In this document: positions 11,507 to 20,761 of the stretch, piece after piece
Layout: every line of letters starts with the position of its first letter
Position numbering within the stretch: the stretch's first letter is position 1
Position numbers and translations under genes: made by a program
Notes under the pieces: generated by a model
The model's input: only the letters and a program-made list of their open reading frames with translations
What the model was told of the DNA's origin: nothing
Database searches by the model: none
Source of the DNA: Fodinibius sp. Rm-B-1B1-1
GTDB lineage: Bacteria; Bacteroidota; Rhodothermia; Balneolales; Balneolaceae
Assembly (NCBI RefSeq): GCF_038594945.1
Contig: NZ_JBCFYD010000002.1
Span: forward strand, 124,001 to 188,000
Length of the DNA: 64,000 nucleotides
Direction of reading: 5' to 3'

Positions 11507-12274
11507 ATGAGTACATCAGATAACAACCCTCTAATTTTAGTTTGTAATGATGATGGCATCTTTTCACCAGGTATTCGAGCGCTGGCTCAAGTAGCTGATG
11601 AGTTTGGGGATGTTGAAATTATTGCCCCCGATCGCCAGCAAAGTGCGGTAGGACATGCCGTGACGGTTAACACTCCCCTGCGGTCTCGTTCATTTCAAAT
11701 TGACGGTCGGTTTAACGGTCAGGCGGTAACGGGGACCCCTGCGGATTCGGTAAAGCTTGCCCATGATCAGCTGATGGAGCGTAAGCCGGATTTGGTAGTT
11801 AGTGGTATCAATCACGGAAGCAACGCCGGTATTAATATTTTGTATTCTGGAACGGTAAGTGCTGCCACAGAAGGTACGATTTTAGGCTACCCTTCAATTG
11901 CGGTAAGCTGTACTGATTATGATGAAGATGCGGATTTATCCGGTGCCAAAGAAGCGGCGCGCAAAGTGATTGGGTATGTCTTAAGTGAAGGGTTACCCAA
12001 AGGGGTAACCATGAATTTGAATGTGCCTGCTGGTCCGCTCAGAGGTATTAAGTGGGCGCGCCAAGCCAACAGCCGCTATGTCGAGGAATTCGAGGGACGT
12101 GTTGATCCGAATAACAGGTCATATTACTGGATGACGGGAAAGTTACAGCTGTTGGATGAAGGTGATGATCTTGATGTCAATGTGTTGGAAAAAGGGTATG
12201 CTTCTTTGACGCCTATCCAATACGATATGACGGCCTATAATCTTCTAAAGAAAAAGGAAGGCGTTGAGTTGTAA
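11507..12274 (+). CDS. surE: 5'/3'-nucleotidase SurE
   Basis: This 255-residue metal-dependent phosphatase removes phosphate from nucleoside monophosphates. The N-terminal metal site LVCNDDGIFSPG (Asp15-Asp16) is typical. GTPADSVKLA, SGINHGSNAGINILYSGTVSAA and ALS-type Ser/Asn ligands complete the SurE active site. It is the last gene of the plus-strand run beginning at comF. Its stop codon ends at 12274 and the convergent lipase gene ends at 12275, so there is no intergenic space for a separate terminator. Confidence 0.94.
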   Translation: MSTSDNNPLILVCNDDGIFSPGIRALAQVADEFGDVEIIAPDRQQSAVGHAVTVNTPLRSRSFQIDGRFNGQAVTGTPADSVKLAHDQLMERKPDLVVSGINHGSNAGINILYSGTVSAATEGTILGYPSIAVSCTDYDEDADLSGAKEAARKVIGYVLSEGLPKGVTMNLNVPAGPLRGIKWARQANSRYVEEFEGRVDPNNRSYYWMTGKLQLLDEGDDLDVNVLEKGYASLTPIQYDMTAYNLLKKKEGVEL

Positions 12275-13135
12275 TTAATGTCCTTTGGCCTCCAGCATTT
12301 TGATGACATTCAGCCAAAACGTTTGAAAGAGTATTTCACGATCATCTTTGAGGCGCAAGTTCATTTGCTCCAGGTGCGACAGGTTTGAGGTTTCAATATG
12401 CTCTCCCCACTTGGCGCTTTTTACAGATACCATTCCATCATTGGGGCCTTCAAGATCATAGATGTGCTTGTTTTGATAACGAGCAATAACACGAATAGGT
12501 TGGTTGGTTCCTTTGCCTACAGCTGAGCTATAAGAATAGTAAGGGATATCATCAATATTGGGAGTGGCGGGATTAAACTCTTCGTTGATATATTTACGTG
12601 TTAATTGTGCCGCTGACCCCACGGAATCACTTTTGGTATGAGGATAAATTCTGTCGCCCATCCAATCAAGAAAATCCCCTAACTTTTCACGGATAGCATC
12701 GGGTGTTTTTAGGGTAAGCTCCGCCAGGCTTGTACCGTGATGGGGCGTACTTATCGTTGTTAGTGAAGCAACATGCTGTGCTATATCTAATTTTGACAGG
12801 GCATACCGCATATCGAGTCCACCCATGCTGTGAGCTATAATATTTACCTTTTGGTAGGGCAAGTTATCGACCAGTTCTTCAATACGCCTTACCCAGCTTT
12901 GAGCCCGTGTTTCAATTTTTGCGTAAGGCACAATGTTAGGAGCAAAAGCCAATACATTATGAGAACGCAGGAGCAGGGCTATATCATAAAGGGGAGAAGG
13001 TTTTACCAGCGAAGTAATAGCTCCATAACCATGGCAAAGCAATACGGGGTATTTTAGGTGTATGATTTCCGGTTCGGGAAATTCATTGAGTTCGAAACGT
13101 TTTAGCCACTTGTCAGTGTCAATGCGTTCAATCAT
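12275..13135 (-). CDS. Alpha/beta hydrolase, triacylglycerol lipase-like
   Basis: The protein has 286 residues and no signal peptide. The oxyanion region VLLCHGYGA (about 31-39) and nucleophile elbow NIIAHSMGGLDMRYA with Ser103 match bacterial lipases of the LipA/lactonising family. Likely acid and base are Asp233 (GPNDGMVSV) and His254 (NLSHLEQM). The start codon overlaps the upstream exported-protein gene by 4 bases, so they are probably coupled. The substrate is unknown; a cytoplasmic esterase or thioesterase is possible because no export signal is seen. Confidence 0.82.
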   Translation of the reverse strand: MIERIDTDKWLKRFELNEFPEPEIIHLKYPVLLCHGYGAITSLVKPSPLYDIALLLRSHNVLAFAPNIVPYAKIETRAQSWVRRIEELVDNLPYQKVNIIAHSMGGLDMRYALSKLDIAQHVASLTTISTPHHGTSLAELTLKTPDAIREKLGDFLDWMGDRIYPHTKSDSVGSAAQLTRKYINEEFNPATPNIDDIPYYSYSSAVGKGTNQPIRVIARYQNKHIYDLEGPNDGMVSVKSAKWGEHIETSNLSHLEQMNLRLKDDREILFQTFWLNVIKMLEAKGH

Positions 13136-14088
13136 AAGTTCATTGGAGCTATTATATTGATACCTGATGTTTTAAGATCCGGGAGTTCTTCTTTAAGCCA
13201 ATTTACCGTCGAAGAAGATCCGGTAATCAAGGTAGTAGCAAATGTAGCATTAGAGGTTAATCGACGAAGTTCTGATATAAAAGAATCTTTCCCCATTTGT
13301 TCAGTAAGCATGTGACTTTCAGTAACTTTGACAAATGACAGTTTGGTAAACGTACGAAGGTTCGGCATGTTATTTTCAGCATCTCCCGTGACTAATACAT
13401 TGGAGTTCGGGGAAATGCGTTCAAGTCTTTTGAGTTGTGTTATAGCAGTCTCGGAATTTTGTTCCATTACATTATCCCCATTCTGGTTGTGGAGCCAAAA
13501 TATAACAGGGGTATAGCGACCGTTTAATTCTTCCTTTATATCTTGAACCTGAAGCGGTTTTTCCACTTTTATAACCAGTGGAATAGGTTCGGCCAATGAT
13601 CGAAGATTGGAAAGGATATCACCATCGGGCAGTTCATCAAACACCATTAGTATGCTGATATTATCCGTTTCCATGGCTAACTCAGGATCAGTCTGCAGCG
13701 ATATCGTACGGATAACGGTGCCTCGATATGCCAGTTGGATATTAACATCTTGCTGTGGAAAAGTGACACGGGCCGGAGTTTCTACTGAATAGCGGTGAAA
13801 TCGATTGTTGAGCGCAGCATGAAATTGTGTTTTTGAAAACTGATAGGGAAGGGCTACGTAGTAGGTTTTCCGATAGAAATTGGAATCAACACGGGTAGTA
13901 GCAACGGTAACTTGTTGCTCGCTAATATTGAAGCGTTCAAACTGGTTCTCAATTAACGAATCGGCCTGGGCAAAAGACTCTAATGCATCTATGGGTTGGT
14001 TAGCGGTTGAGAATAGGATCGTTCCACTGATGATACACGAAATAAATAAGAGAGCTGCTATGATCCGTTTTTTCTTTTGTTCCTTCAA
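13132..14088 (-). CDS. Uncharacterised exported or membrane-anchored protein
   Basis: The 318-residue protein has one N-terminal hydrophobic segment (about 8-28, IIAALLFISCIISGTILF) preceded by a basic stretch, so it is probably anchored or secreted. A region from about 145 (NISILMVFDELPDGDILSNL, then PIPLVIKV) resembles the first strands of divergent polysaccharide deacetylases (YibQ-like), where IAIVIDDLG is usual. The metal-binding residues of that family are not clear, so I leave it unassigned. It overlaps the lipase start by 4 bases (ATGA), which suggests a functional pair. Confidence 0.65.
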   Translation of the reverse strand: MKEQKKKRIIAALLFISCIISGTILFSTANQPIDALESFAQADSLIENQFERFNISEQQVTVATTRVDSNFYRKTYYVALPYQFSKTQFHAALNNRFHRYSVETPARVTFPQQDVNIQLAYRGTVIRTISLQTDPELAMETDNISILMVFDELPDGDILSNLRSLAEPIPLVIKVEKPLQVQDIKEELNGRYTPVIFWLHNQNGDNVMEQNSETAITQLKRLERISPNSNVLVTGDAENNMPNLRTFTKLSFVKVTESHMLTEQMGKDSFISELRRLTSNATFATTLITGSSSTVNWLKEELPDLKTSGINIIAPMNL

Positions 14089-14218
14089 GCCAGTTGTCGA
14101 TATTAAGTTGGCATTTGAGCCGTCTAATTATAGGTGTTATTCTGTTGGAAATCTATGAATAATTTGCCGGATTAGACGATTTGTTACTCGGATATTTAAA
14201 CTTTGATCAGTATACAGA

Positions 14219-15361
14219 ATGGGTTATGACGTTGAGTTAGTGGAATCATCACAGCAGATCGATGCATTTCATCAGTTACCTTTTCAAATTTACGAAGATT
14301 ACCCCCAGTGGACCCCGCCATTTCGATCAGAAATAGAGCGTATCTTTGATGAAGAGGAAAATGCTTTTTTTAACAAGGGAGAATGCGAGCGATATCTTAT
14401 TAAGGATGGGGATAAGGTTTTAGCTCGGTTTGCTGTAATGAATACGCCCAAGCGTGATGAGGTGCTTGATCCAACGATGGGAGGAATTGGATTTATCGAG
14501 ATGGTTGAAGATCATAGTGTAGCTGAGGCAATGATTGATTTTGCTCAACAGTGGCATCAAAAGCGTGGATATAATGCCATGCGTGGACCAATTAATTTTG
14601 GGGAAAATGATACGTACTGGGGGTTGTTGGTTGAAAATTATGATGAGCCGCCAATTTACGGAATGTTTTATCATCCACCTTATTATAAAACTTTGTTAGA
14701 GCAAACGGGTGCTCAAAAACTGGATGATCACTGGAGCTACAAACGAGATTTTTCGCAGCCTATCCCTGAGCGAATGCAGCGCATTACAGACCGTATTGAA
14801 CAGCGAAAAGACGTAAGTTTGCGTCCTATTGACAAGAAAAATATTTATCGTGATGCGGAGTATATTCGCAAAATTTATAACGATGCCTGGAGTGATCAGG
14901 ATATCACCGAACGAGAAGAGGAGTTTACCGAGCTCACGCGGGATACTGTTGAAGATATGATTAACAAATTAAAGCCGGTACTTATTCCAGAGAGTGTACT
15001 CCTTGCTTTTGTTGATGGGGAACCTGCCTCATTTATAGTATGTGTGCCTGATCTTAATGAAGTATCTAAAGAAACGGGTGGACGGTTGCGTTGGTGGCAT
15101 TATCCCAAATTGTTTTGGTTTAAGCGGCGTGCCAAGCACCTGCGAACGCTGGTTTTTGGTACTCGACCCAAATATCGCAAAATGGGACTCGAAGCGCTCA
15201 CTTTTACGCGTGGTATTCAGTATACCAAAGAAGCTGCACCTTCGCTGGAATATTTGGAAGGCGCATGGGTAAGTGAGAGCAATTGGTTGATGCAGCGCAG
15301 CTTAGAAGCGTTGGGATGTCATCATCATAAAACGCACCGGACTTATAAATGGGTTTTTTGA
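14219..15361 (+). CDS. GNAT-like acyltransferase-fold protein of unknown function
   Basis: This 380-residue protein resembles a family annotated as GNAT or hypothetical in many Bacteroidota. Recognisable stretches include PFQIYEDYPQWTPPFRSE near the N-terminus, a GF-IEMVEDHSVAEAMIDFA segment and RGPINFGENDTYWGLLVE (about 121-138). A C-terminal half has a second GNAT-like fold (PKYRKMGLEALTF, with SLEYLEGAWVSESN). The R/Q-x-x-G-x-G/A acetyl-CoA loop appears only in degenerate form. It is monocistronic, with divergent spacing of 130 bases from the exported-protein gene. Substrate unknown. Confidence 0.75.
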   Translation: MGYDVELVESSQQIDAFHQLPFQIYEDYPQWTPPFRSEIERIFDEEENAFFNKGECERYLIKDGDKVLARFAVMNTPKRDEVLDPTMGGIGFIEMVEDHSVAEAMIDFAQQWHQKRGYNAMRGPINFGENDTYWGLLVENYDEPPIYGMFYHPPYYKTLLEQTGAQKLDDHWSYKRDFSQPIPERMQRITDRIEQRKDVSLRPIDKKNIYRDAEYIRKIYNDAWSDQDITEREEEFTELTRDTVEDMINKLKPVLIPESVLLAFVDGEPASFIVCVPDLNEVSKETGGRLRWWHYPKLFWFKRRAKHLRTLVFGTRPKYRKMGLEALTFTRGIQYTKEAAPSLEYLEGAWVSESNWLMQRSLEALGCHHHKTHRTYKWVF

Positions 15362-15442
15362 GAAAAATTCACAAAACTTGAATAATAGATTTTCTTCGGT
15401 TACCCTTAATCTCATTTAAAAATCGGGAAGTTAATATCATCT

Positions 15443-17596
15443 ATGGATCGTGCACTGTTTGAACTAACCCCCAATCCCGTACTTATTTATGATCGGGAAT
15501 CTCTACAGATAATAGAGGCAAATAAGGCTTTTTTAGATAAATATGGTTATAAATCAGAGGAAACAAAGGAGCTAACGTTATATGATTTACGTCCGCATAT
15601 TGCGGATAACCAGCTCAAGAAGTTGTTGGATAAACAGGAGGAAGATGAGGCGAATAAAACCGATGTAGTTAAACACTGTTCTAAAAATGGTTCAATATTT
15701 TATGTGACGGTTTCTTGTCATCCTTATAGGGACGATTACGAAAATGCACAAATAGCTTTTATCCATGATGTAACAGAGCGTGTTAAGGCGGAACGGAAAG
15801 CCCAGAAAGCTTATGATGAGCTAAGTCATCATGTTAATCATAGTCCGTTGGCGATGATTAAATGGGATGAAAACTATGAGATTATTGAATGGTCAAAACG
15901 TGCGGAAGAAATTACCGGTTATTCAAAAAGAGAGGCCCTTGGACAAAATCCTGAATATTTTGATTTCTATGAAGAGGGATTAGAGAGCGTTCGACAGGAT
16001 ATGAATTACCTTGTTTCGGGGAAACGCAACCGGTCACATTTCGAAACAAAAATGTATCATCGAGAGGGTCATTTGGTAGATATTAATGTACATTCGTCGG
16101 CATTGCGAGACGATAATGGAAAATTGGTTTCGGTGTTGACCTTTATTGAAGATGTAACCGAAAGAAAGCATACTGAGATCCGTTATCAGCGGCTGTTTGA
16201 AAATGCCAATGATGGTATTTTTATCATGAAAGGCGACCAGTTTATAGAGTGTAACAACCAAGTTCTCAATATATACAAGCTGTCATCAAAATCTGATATT
16301 TTAGGAAAGACACCAGTAGATTTTTCTCCCGAATATCAGCCGGATGGAGTTAAGTCAAAGAAAAAGGCACAAGAAAAAATTAACAAAGCATTAAATGGAA
16401 CTGCTGAGGTATTTGAGTGGCAACACCAAACTTCAGAGGGGAAGCCGGTTGATGTGGAAGTTAGTTTAAATCGACTGGACATGGGAGAGGAAGCTTATGT
16501 TCAGGCTATTGTTCGGGATATTACGGATCAGAAAAAAGCCCAGGAAAAAATACAAAAAAGTGAGGCCTTATTTAGAAAACTCTTTTTGAAAGCCCCGGGA
16601 GCGATGGTGATGATTGATCCCAATAACAGGGTGAAAAGGGTAAATAAAAGCTTTGAAGACCTGTTTGGATATACTGAGAAGGAGCTTAAGGGCAATGATA
16701 TTGATGAAATCATAGTGGGTGAAGATGATGGTCAGGTAATTCCCCGTATGCCTGATCGTGGTTTTCGGGAGGATAAATTTTATACTGACATCATTCGCTA
16801 TACTAAAGATGGAGAAAAGCTGAACCTGCTACTGGGAGCCATACCAGTGTATTTGGATGATGAACCTATTGCAGGCTTTGGAATTTATGTGGATGTTACC
16901 GAGCAGAAAAAATACCAGCAACAACTGCAGCAGTCAGTCAAGGAGAAACAGGTATTACTTGAAGAAATACACCACCGGGTAAAAAATAATCTGGCTATAA
17001 TTTCTGGAATGCTTCAGCTACAGGCATTTGAAGCTGAAAATCCAGAAATTAAAAGTGCCCTTAACGATGGGCAACTTCGCATTCAATCTATCGGTATTGT
17101 TCATGAATTGTTATACCAATCTGATGATTTTATCGATATCTCGTTTGAAGAGTATATTTCAAAGCTTGTAAAAACAATCCGGGAAACCCTTCCGTTTGAG
17201 CACCAACATATTGATGTGCAAGTAGATACGGGCAATGTTTTATTAGATATCAATCAGGCTATTCCAAGTGCAATTTTGATTAATGAGCTCGTTACCAATG
17301 CATATAAACATGCATTTACGAATGGAGAAACAGGAACAATACAGATCACACTGGAAGAGAAAGACCAAACAATATCTATTTATGTCGTAGATGATGGGAA
17401 AGGGCTACCCCAAGAATTTTCGGTCGAAAACCTATCCTCTATTGGAATGAACTTAATTCAGACATTAACTGATCAGTTGGAAGGTAATCTGGAATATAGT
17501 TCAAGCAATGGGAAGGGCACTGAATTTTGTATCCGTTTTGAGAAGACGAAAGACAAGGGAAGTGGAAACCTGTACCTTGTTGAAGGCAAGGCGTAA
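15443..17596 (+). CDS. Multi-PAS sensor histidine kinase (HisKA_2 type)
   Basis: The 717-residue protein has no transmembrane helix. Four consecutive PAS/PAC modules occupy about 1-120, 125-245, 247-365 and 370-490, each ending in a DVTER/DITDQ/DVTEQ-like segment. A HisKA_2 dimerisation domain follows, with EIHHRVKNNLAIISGML and phosphoacceptor His511. The HATPase domain has the N box NELVTNAYKHAF (about 614-625) and G box DDGKGLP (about 650-656). It is probably a soluble cytoplasmic sensor. No response regulator is adjacent, so it is an orphan kinase. It ends 4 bases before the convergent coaBC gene. Confidence 0.9.
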   Translation: MDRALFELTPNPVLIYDRESLQIIEANKAFLDKYGYKSEETKELTLYDLRPHIADNQLKKLLDKQEEDEANKTDVVKHCSKNGSIFYVTVSCHPYRDDYENAQIAFIHDVTERVKAERKAQKAYDELSHHVNHSPLAMIKWDENYEIIEWSKRAEEITGYSKREALGQNPEYFDFYEEGLESVRQDMNYLVSGKRNRSHFETKMYHREGHLVDINVHSSALRDDNGKLVSVLTFIEDVTERKHTEIRYQRLFENANDGIFIMKGDQFIECNNQVLNIYKLSSKSDILGKTPVDFSPEYQPDGVKSKKKAQEKINKALNGTAEVFEWQHQTSEGKPVDVEVSLNRLDMGEEAYVQAIVRDITDQKKAQEKIQKSEALFRKLFLKAPGAMVMIDPNNRVKRVNKSFEDLFGYTEKELKGNDIDEIIVGEDDGQVIPRMPDRGFREDKFYTDIIRYTKDGEKLNLLLGAIPVYLDDEPIAGFGIYVDVTEQKKYQQQLQQSVKEKQVLLEEIHHRVKNNLAIISGMLQLQAFEAENPEIKSALNDGQLRIQSIGIVHELLYQSDDFIDISFEEYISKLVKTIRETLPFEHQHIDVQVDTGNVLLDINQAIPSAILINELVTNAYKHAFTNGETGTIQITLEEKDQTISIYVVDDGKGLPQEFSVENLSSIGMNLIQTLTDQLEGNLEYSSSNGKGTEFCIRFEKTKDKGSGNLYLVEGKA

Positions 17597-17610
17597 CACC
17601 CTACGTGTTA
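17594..17610. other. Small hairpin spanning both stop codons of two convergent genes
   Basis: TAACAC (17594-17599) pairs with GTGTTA (17605-17610) across a 5-base loop. The TAA is the stop of the histidine kinase, and the loop contains the stop of coaBC. There is no T-run, so this may be chance or a weak convergent-end structure. Confidence 0.3.
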
Positions 17611-18806
17611 TCAGGAAAAATATAATTTAGTATTTTTTGAGCTACTTCTCGTTTTAATCCTTCAAACTTTGCAGAGCCATTTCTGCCCAGTAAGTGCACT
17701 TTATTTTTGTCGGATTGGAATCCAGCCTCCTCATCGGTAAGGGTGTTGGCCACAATCCAGTCTGCCTTTTTCTTATTTAACTTGGTTGTGGCATTTTCGA
17801 TAAGGTTTTCAGTTTCCATGGCAAAACCGATAAGAACCTGTCCATCTTTCTTATGATCACCGAGCCACGATAGGATATCCGTCGTTTGTTCAAGCTCGAT
17901 GGATGATTCAGCTTTGTCTTTCTTTACTTTGTTGGAGTATTTATTTTTTGGGGTAAAATCGGATACCGCAGCGGCCATAATAACTACATCCGCATTGGCA
18001 TGATTTTTTACCTGTTCAAAAAGATCAGCCGTTGATTCAATTTCTATTGCTTTGATATCCGCTGGTTTATCCAGAGAAACAGGACCGTGAATAAGGGTTA
18101 CATCGGCTCCTAAGTTTTGAGCTGCTTCGGCCATGGCAAAACCCATTTTTCCAGAGCTGGGATTGGAAATAAATCGAACGGGATCGATATGTTCCCGAGT
18201 AGGTCCGGCTGTAACAACGACTTTTTTGCCAGCTAAGGGACCATTTTTTTGGTGTTTCCGGATGATTTCTGCGCTTTTTTCCAGAATTGTTTCTGCTTCG
18301 GGCAGTCGTCCCTTGCCTTCAAGGCCACTGGCCAAATAACCTTCTTCGGGTTCTAAGATGTGATATCCAAAATTCTGAACGGTTTGCAGATTTTTATAAA
18401 CTGCAGGCGATTCATACATTTCTCCATCCATTGTGGGACAAAGAAGCAGGGGACAGCGAGCAGCCAGCACCGTAGCGGTTAGCATATTATCAGAAAGACC
18501 GTATGCAATTTTTCCCAACGTATTTGCGGTGCAGGGAGCAATGACAAATAGATCCGCCCATTCTCCCCAAGAGATGTGCTTTGTCCATGTGTCGACCGTG
18601 GTGTTATTTTTCGGAAAAACGTCCACGGCAACTGGATGTTTAGAAAGAGAAGAAAAGGTATCAGTGCCTACGAATTTAGTGGCGGCCGGGGTCATCGTAA
18701 CACGTACTTCGGCACCTGCCTTTTGATAGGCACGTAAAAGAAAAGCAGCCTTGTAGGCTGCAATTCCTCCGGTAACTCCCAGTATTATCCGCTTTCCGGA
18801 TAACAT
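17601..18806 (-). CDS. coaBC: Bifunctional phosphopantothenoylcysteine decarboxylase/phosphopantothenate-cysteine ligase
   Basis: This 401-residue fusion catalyses two consecutive steps of CoA synthesis. The N-terminal flavin-dependent CoaC domain (about 1-185) shows [37 protein letters not shown] and [14 protein letters not shown]. The C-terminal CoaB domain (about 195-401) shows [20 protein letters not shown] and [13 protein letters not shown]. It is the last gene of yicC-gmk-rpoZ-coaBC, a cluster order conserved across many bacteria. Only 3 bases separate it from rpoZ. Confidence 0.96.
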   Translation of the reverse strand: MLSGKRIILGVTGGIAAYKAAFLLRAYQKAGAEVRVTMTPAATKFVGTDTFSSLSKHPVAVDVFPKNNTTVDTWTKHISWGEWADLFVIAPCTANTLGKIAYGLSDNMLTATVLAARCPLLLCPTMDGEMYESPAVYKNLQTVQNFGYHILEPEEGYLASGLEGKGRLPEAETILEKSAEIIRKHQKNGPLAGKKVVVTAGPTREHIDPVRFISNPSSGKMGFAMAEAAQNLGADVTLIHGPVSLDKPADIKAIEIESTADLFEQVKNHANADVVIMAAAVSDFTPKNKYSNKVKKDKAESSIELEQTTDILSWLGDHKKDGQVLIGFAMETENLIENATTKLNKKKADWIVANTLTDEEAGFQSDKNKVHLLGRNGSAKFEGLKREVAQKILNYIFPDNT

Positions 18807-18809
18807 AAA

Positions 18810-19103
18810 TTATTCTTCGTCTTGTGGGTAACGGAAATAGATTTTTCCTTTTTCCATTTCACCAACAGCACGTTGCGTGGGATGTGCGAGCTTCTCAAAT
18901 TCTTTTGAGATATTTTCTTGTTCTTCGTTAAAAGAGAACTCGTCGTCATCCTCAAAACCTTCAAAGTACTTCAGTTTTTCATCAAGCTGAAGCTTCTCCT
19001 GCGCCGCAATTTGACGGGCCCGTTTTGACATAATTGAAATCAGTTCGTACTGATTTCCTGTGTCTTTATTCAGCTTTTCAATATCTAATGTTTTAATACC
19101 CAT
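18810..19103 (-). CDS. rpoZ: RNA polymerase omega subunit (Rpb6-like)
   Basis: The 97-residue protein carries NQYELISIMSKRARQIAAQ, the conserved segment of bacterial omega and eukaryotic Rpb6. The C-terminal part (EFEKLAHPTQRAVGEMEKGKIYFRY) matches Bacteroidota omega proteins, which are more divergent than the proteobacterial form. It stabilises the beta-prime subunit of RNA polymerase. Position between gmk and coaBC strongly supports the assignment. Confidence 0.88.
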   Translation of the reverse strand: MGIKTLDIEKLNKDTGNQYELISIMSKRARQIAAQEKLQLDEKLKYFEGFEDDDEFSFNEEQENISKEFEKLAHPTQRAVGEMEKGKIYFRYPQDEE

Positions 19104-19119
19104 ATTATAATACAGCTTT

Positions 19120-19698
19120 TTAATCAGTGATAAAGGGTTCTATGATATTCTTGACTTCTGTATATGCTTCTTCGAGATCATCATTAACAACAGAAAAATC
19201 GAAGCGATCGGCATATTTCATTTCCATTTCTGCTCGTTTCAGCCGCTGCTGAAGCGATTCATTTGTTTCGCTACCCCGTTTTGAGAGCCTTTCTTTAAGC
19301 TCATTCATTGAGGGTGGTTCAATAAAAATGGAAATGGCATCCGAATCATAGAGCCGTTGAACGTTCAGGGCTCCTTTTACTTCAATATCAAGCAGGGGAA
19401 AATACCCAGATTCCACCAGTTTATCAACTTCAGATCGGAGGGTGCCGTAGCGATTACCGCTATAATGTTCCCATTCTAAGAACTCTTCATTTTCTACCTT
19501 TTGATCAAATTCTTCATCTGATAAAAAGTAGTAGTCTTTACCATTTTGTTCCTTTTTCCGCGGTTTTCGTGTTGTGGCCGAGGTCGAAAATTGGATTTTG
19601 GGATAGTCTTCCAACAGCCGTTGGGCAATGGTTGTTTTACCTGCTCCACTGGGGGCTACGATAACAATGACTTTACCGGGTGTTTTTTTATTACTCAA
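19120..19698 (-). CDS. gmk: Guanylate kinase
   Basis: The 192-residue enzyme phosphorylates GMP to GDP. The P-loop APSGAGKTTIAQRL (about 15-28), the GMP-binding STSATTRKPR (about 37-46) and EFLEWEHYSGNRYGT are all standard for the family. It overlaps the yicC gene by 8 bases at its 5' end and precedes rpoZ by 16 bases. The C-terminus is normal in length. Confidence 0.97.
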   Translation of the reverse strand: MSNKKTPGKVIVIVAPSGAGKTTIAQRLLEDYPKIQFSTSATTRKPRKKEQNGKDYYFLSDEEFDQKVENEEFLEWEHYSGNRYGTLRSEVDKLVESGYFPLLDIEVKGALNVQRLYDSDAISIFIEPPSMNELKERLSKRGSETNESLQQRLKRAEMEMKYADRFDFSVVNDDLEEAYTEVKNIIEPFITD

Positions 19699-20572
19699 CG
19701 TTCTGTACCTGTTCCCTTATTTGTTCTAAACTTTCCTTGGCTTTTACGATGTACTGAGATATTTCTGAATCGTTGGCTTTTGAACCAATAGTATTGATTT
19801 CGCGATTGATTTCTTGGCTTAAAAAGTTAAGCCGACGACCAACAGAATTGTCGTTGTTAACAGCCTCGCGGAAAAACTTAATATGCGATTGGGTACGCAC
19901 AATTTCTTCAGTGATATCCATCTTATCTACTAAGACAGCCACTTCCATTTCCAGGCGATCTGGGTCAATCTTATCATTATCAATAAGATCATTTACCCGT
20001 GCAATAAGATCTTCTTTAATTTCTTGAGAGCGCCCGTCCACTTTATCCATAACAATATTTAGCATCTCTTCAATATGATCGATGCGTTGATTTAGATCCT
20101 CTTCAAGCTGACTACCTTCCTGCATACGCATGGCTTTTAATTCCTCAGCCGCTTCTTTAACAGCCTCCTGCGTGAGTTGCCAGATCTGCTTTTTTGTTTC
20201 CGGATCATCTTCTCGAGATTCAAAAATATCATTGAACTCCAGTAACGTCCGCAGCGTGATGGGTTCTTTGATATCGGCTGTTTCTCGCAGATCGTTAAGT
20301 AGCTGCTTATATCCAGCAACCAACTTTTTATTAAAGGTAATTTCCGGTTCGCCGGTCTCAGATTTATCCACCCGTACCGACACATTAACTTTTCCACGCT
20401 CCACGTGCTGTTGCAGCATTTCCTTAATATCCAATTCCCGATCCTGAATAGACTGTGGAAGTCGCAAAGAAATATCGAGATAGCGACTGTTTACGGATTT
20501 AAGTTCTACGGTTACGGAAATACCATTGCCAGAGGCATCACCGCGACCAAAGCCGGTCATGGAAGTGATCAT
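19691..20572 (-). CDS. yicC: YicC family endoribonuclease-like protein
   Basis: The 293-residue protein starts with MITSMTGFGRG and shows VELKSVNSRYLDISLRLPQ (about 26-44). The C-terminus has the family block with GRRLNFLSQEINREINTIGSKAND. E. coli YicC is reported to act as an endoribonuclease affecting small RNA turnover; the role here is inferred from homology. It is the first gene of the yicC-gmk-rpoZ-coaBC cluster. Confidence 0.93.
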   Translation of the reverse strand: MITSMTGFGRGDASGNGISVTVELKSVNSRYLDISLRLPQSIQDRELDIKEMLQQHVERGKVNVSVRVDKSETGEPEITFNKKLVAGYKQLLNDLRETADIKEPITLRTLLEFNDIFESREDDPETKKQIWQLTQEAVKEAAEELKAMRMQEGSQLEEDLNQRIDHIEEMLNIVMDKVDGRSQEIKEDLIARVNDLIDNDKIDPDRLEMEVAVLVDKMDITEEIVRTQSHIKFFREAVNNDNSVGRRLNFLSQEINREINTIGSKANDSEISQYIVKAKESLEQIREQVQNVE

Positions 20573-20688
20573 ATTCTGTCAATTTAAGTAATGTTCTTAT
20601 TTCGGGAAAAGGAGAAGATAACAAACTCTGTTGCACGAAAAAATCGTGTTCTGGTCACGAGAAATTTGTTCTGTTAATATATGCAGTC

Positions 20689-20735
20689 AAAATAAAAGCC
20701 ATCGAGAGTAACCTGTTTAGGCACTTTCGATGGCT
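20689..20735 (-). terminator. Intrinsic terminator of the alcohol dehydrogenase gene
   Basis: On the minus strand AGCCATCGA pairs perfectly with TCGATGGCT (9 bp, with a 21-base loop) and is followed immediately by TTTATTTT. It lies 27 bases past the stop of the alcohol dehydrogenase gene and upstream of yicC, so it separates the two transcription units. Confidence 0.8.
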
Positions 20736-20761
20736 CTAATCAAATGTCTTGATCGTGAATT

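Noticed and set aside
17594-17610. A terminator at the histidine kinase-coaBC junction
   Set aside because: The stem is only 6 bp and has no T-run on either strand; kept only as a low-confidence structural note.
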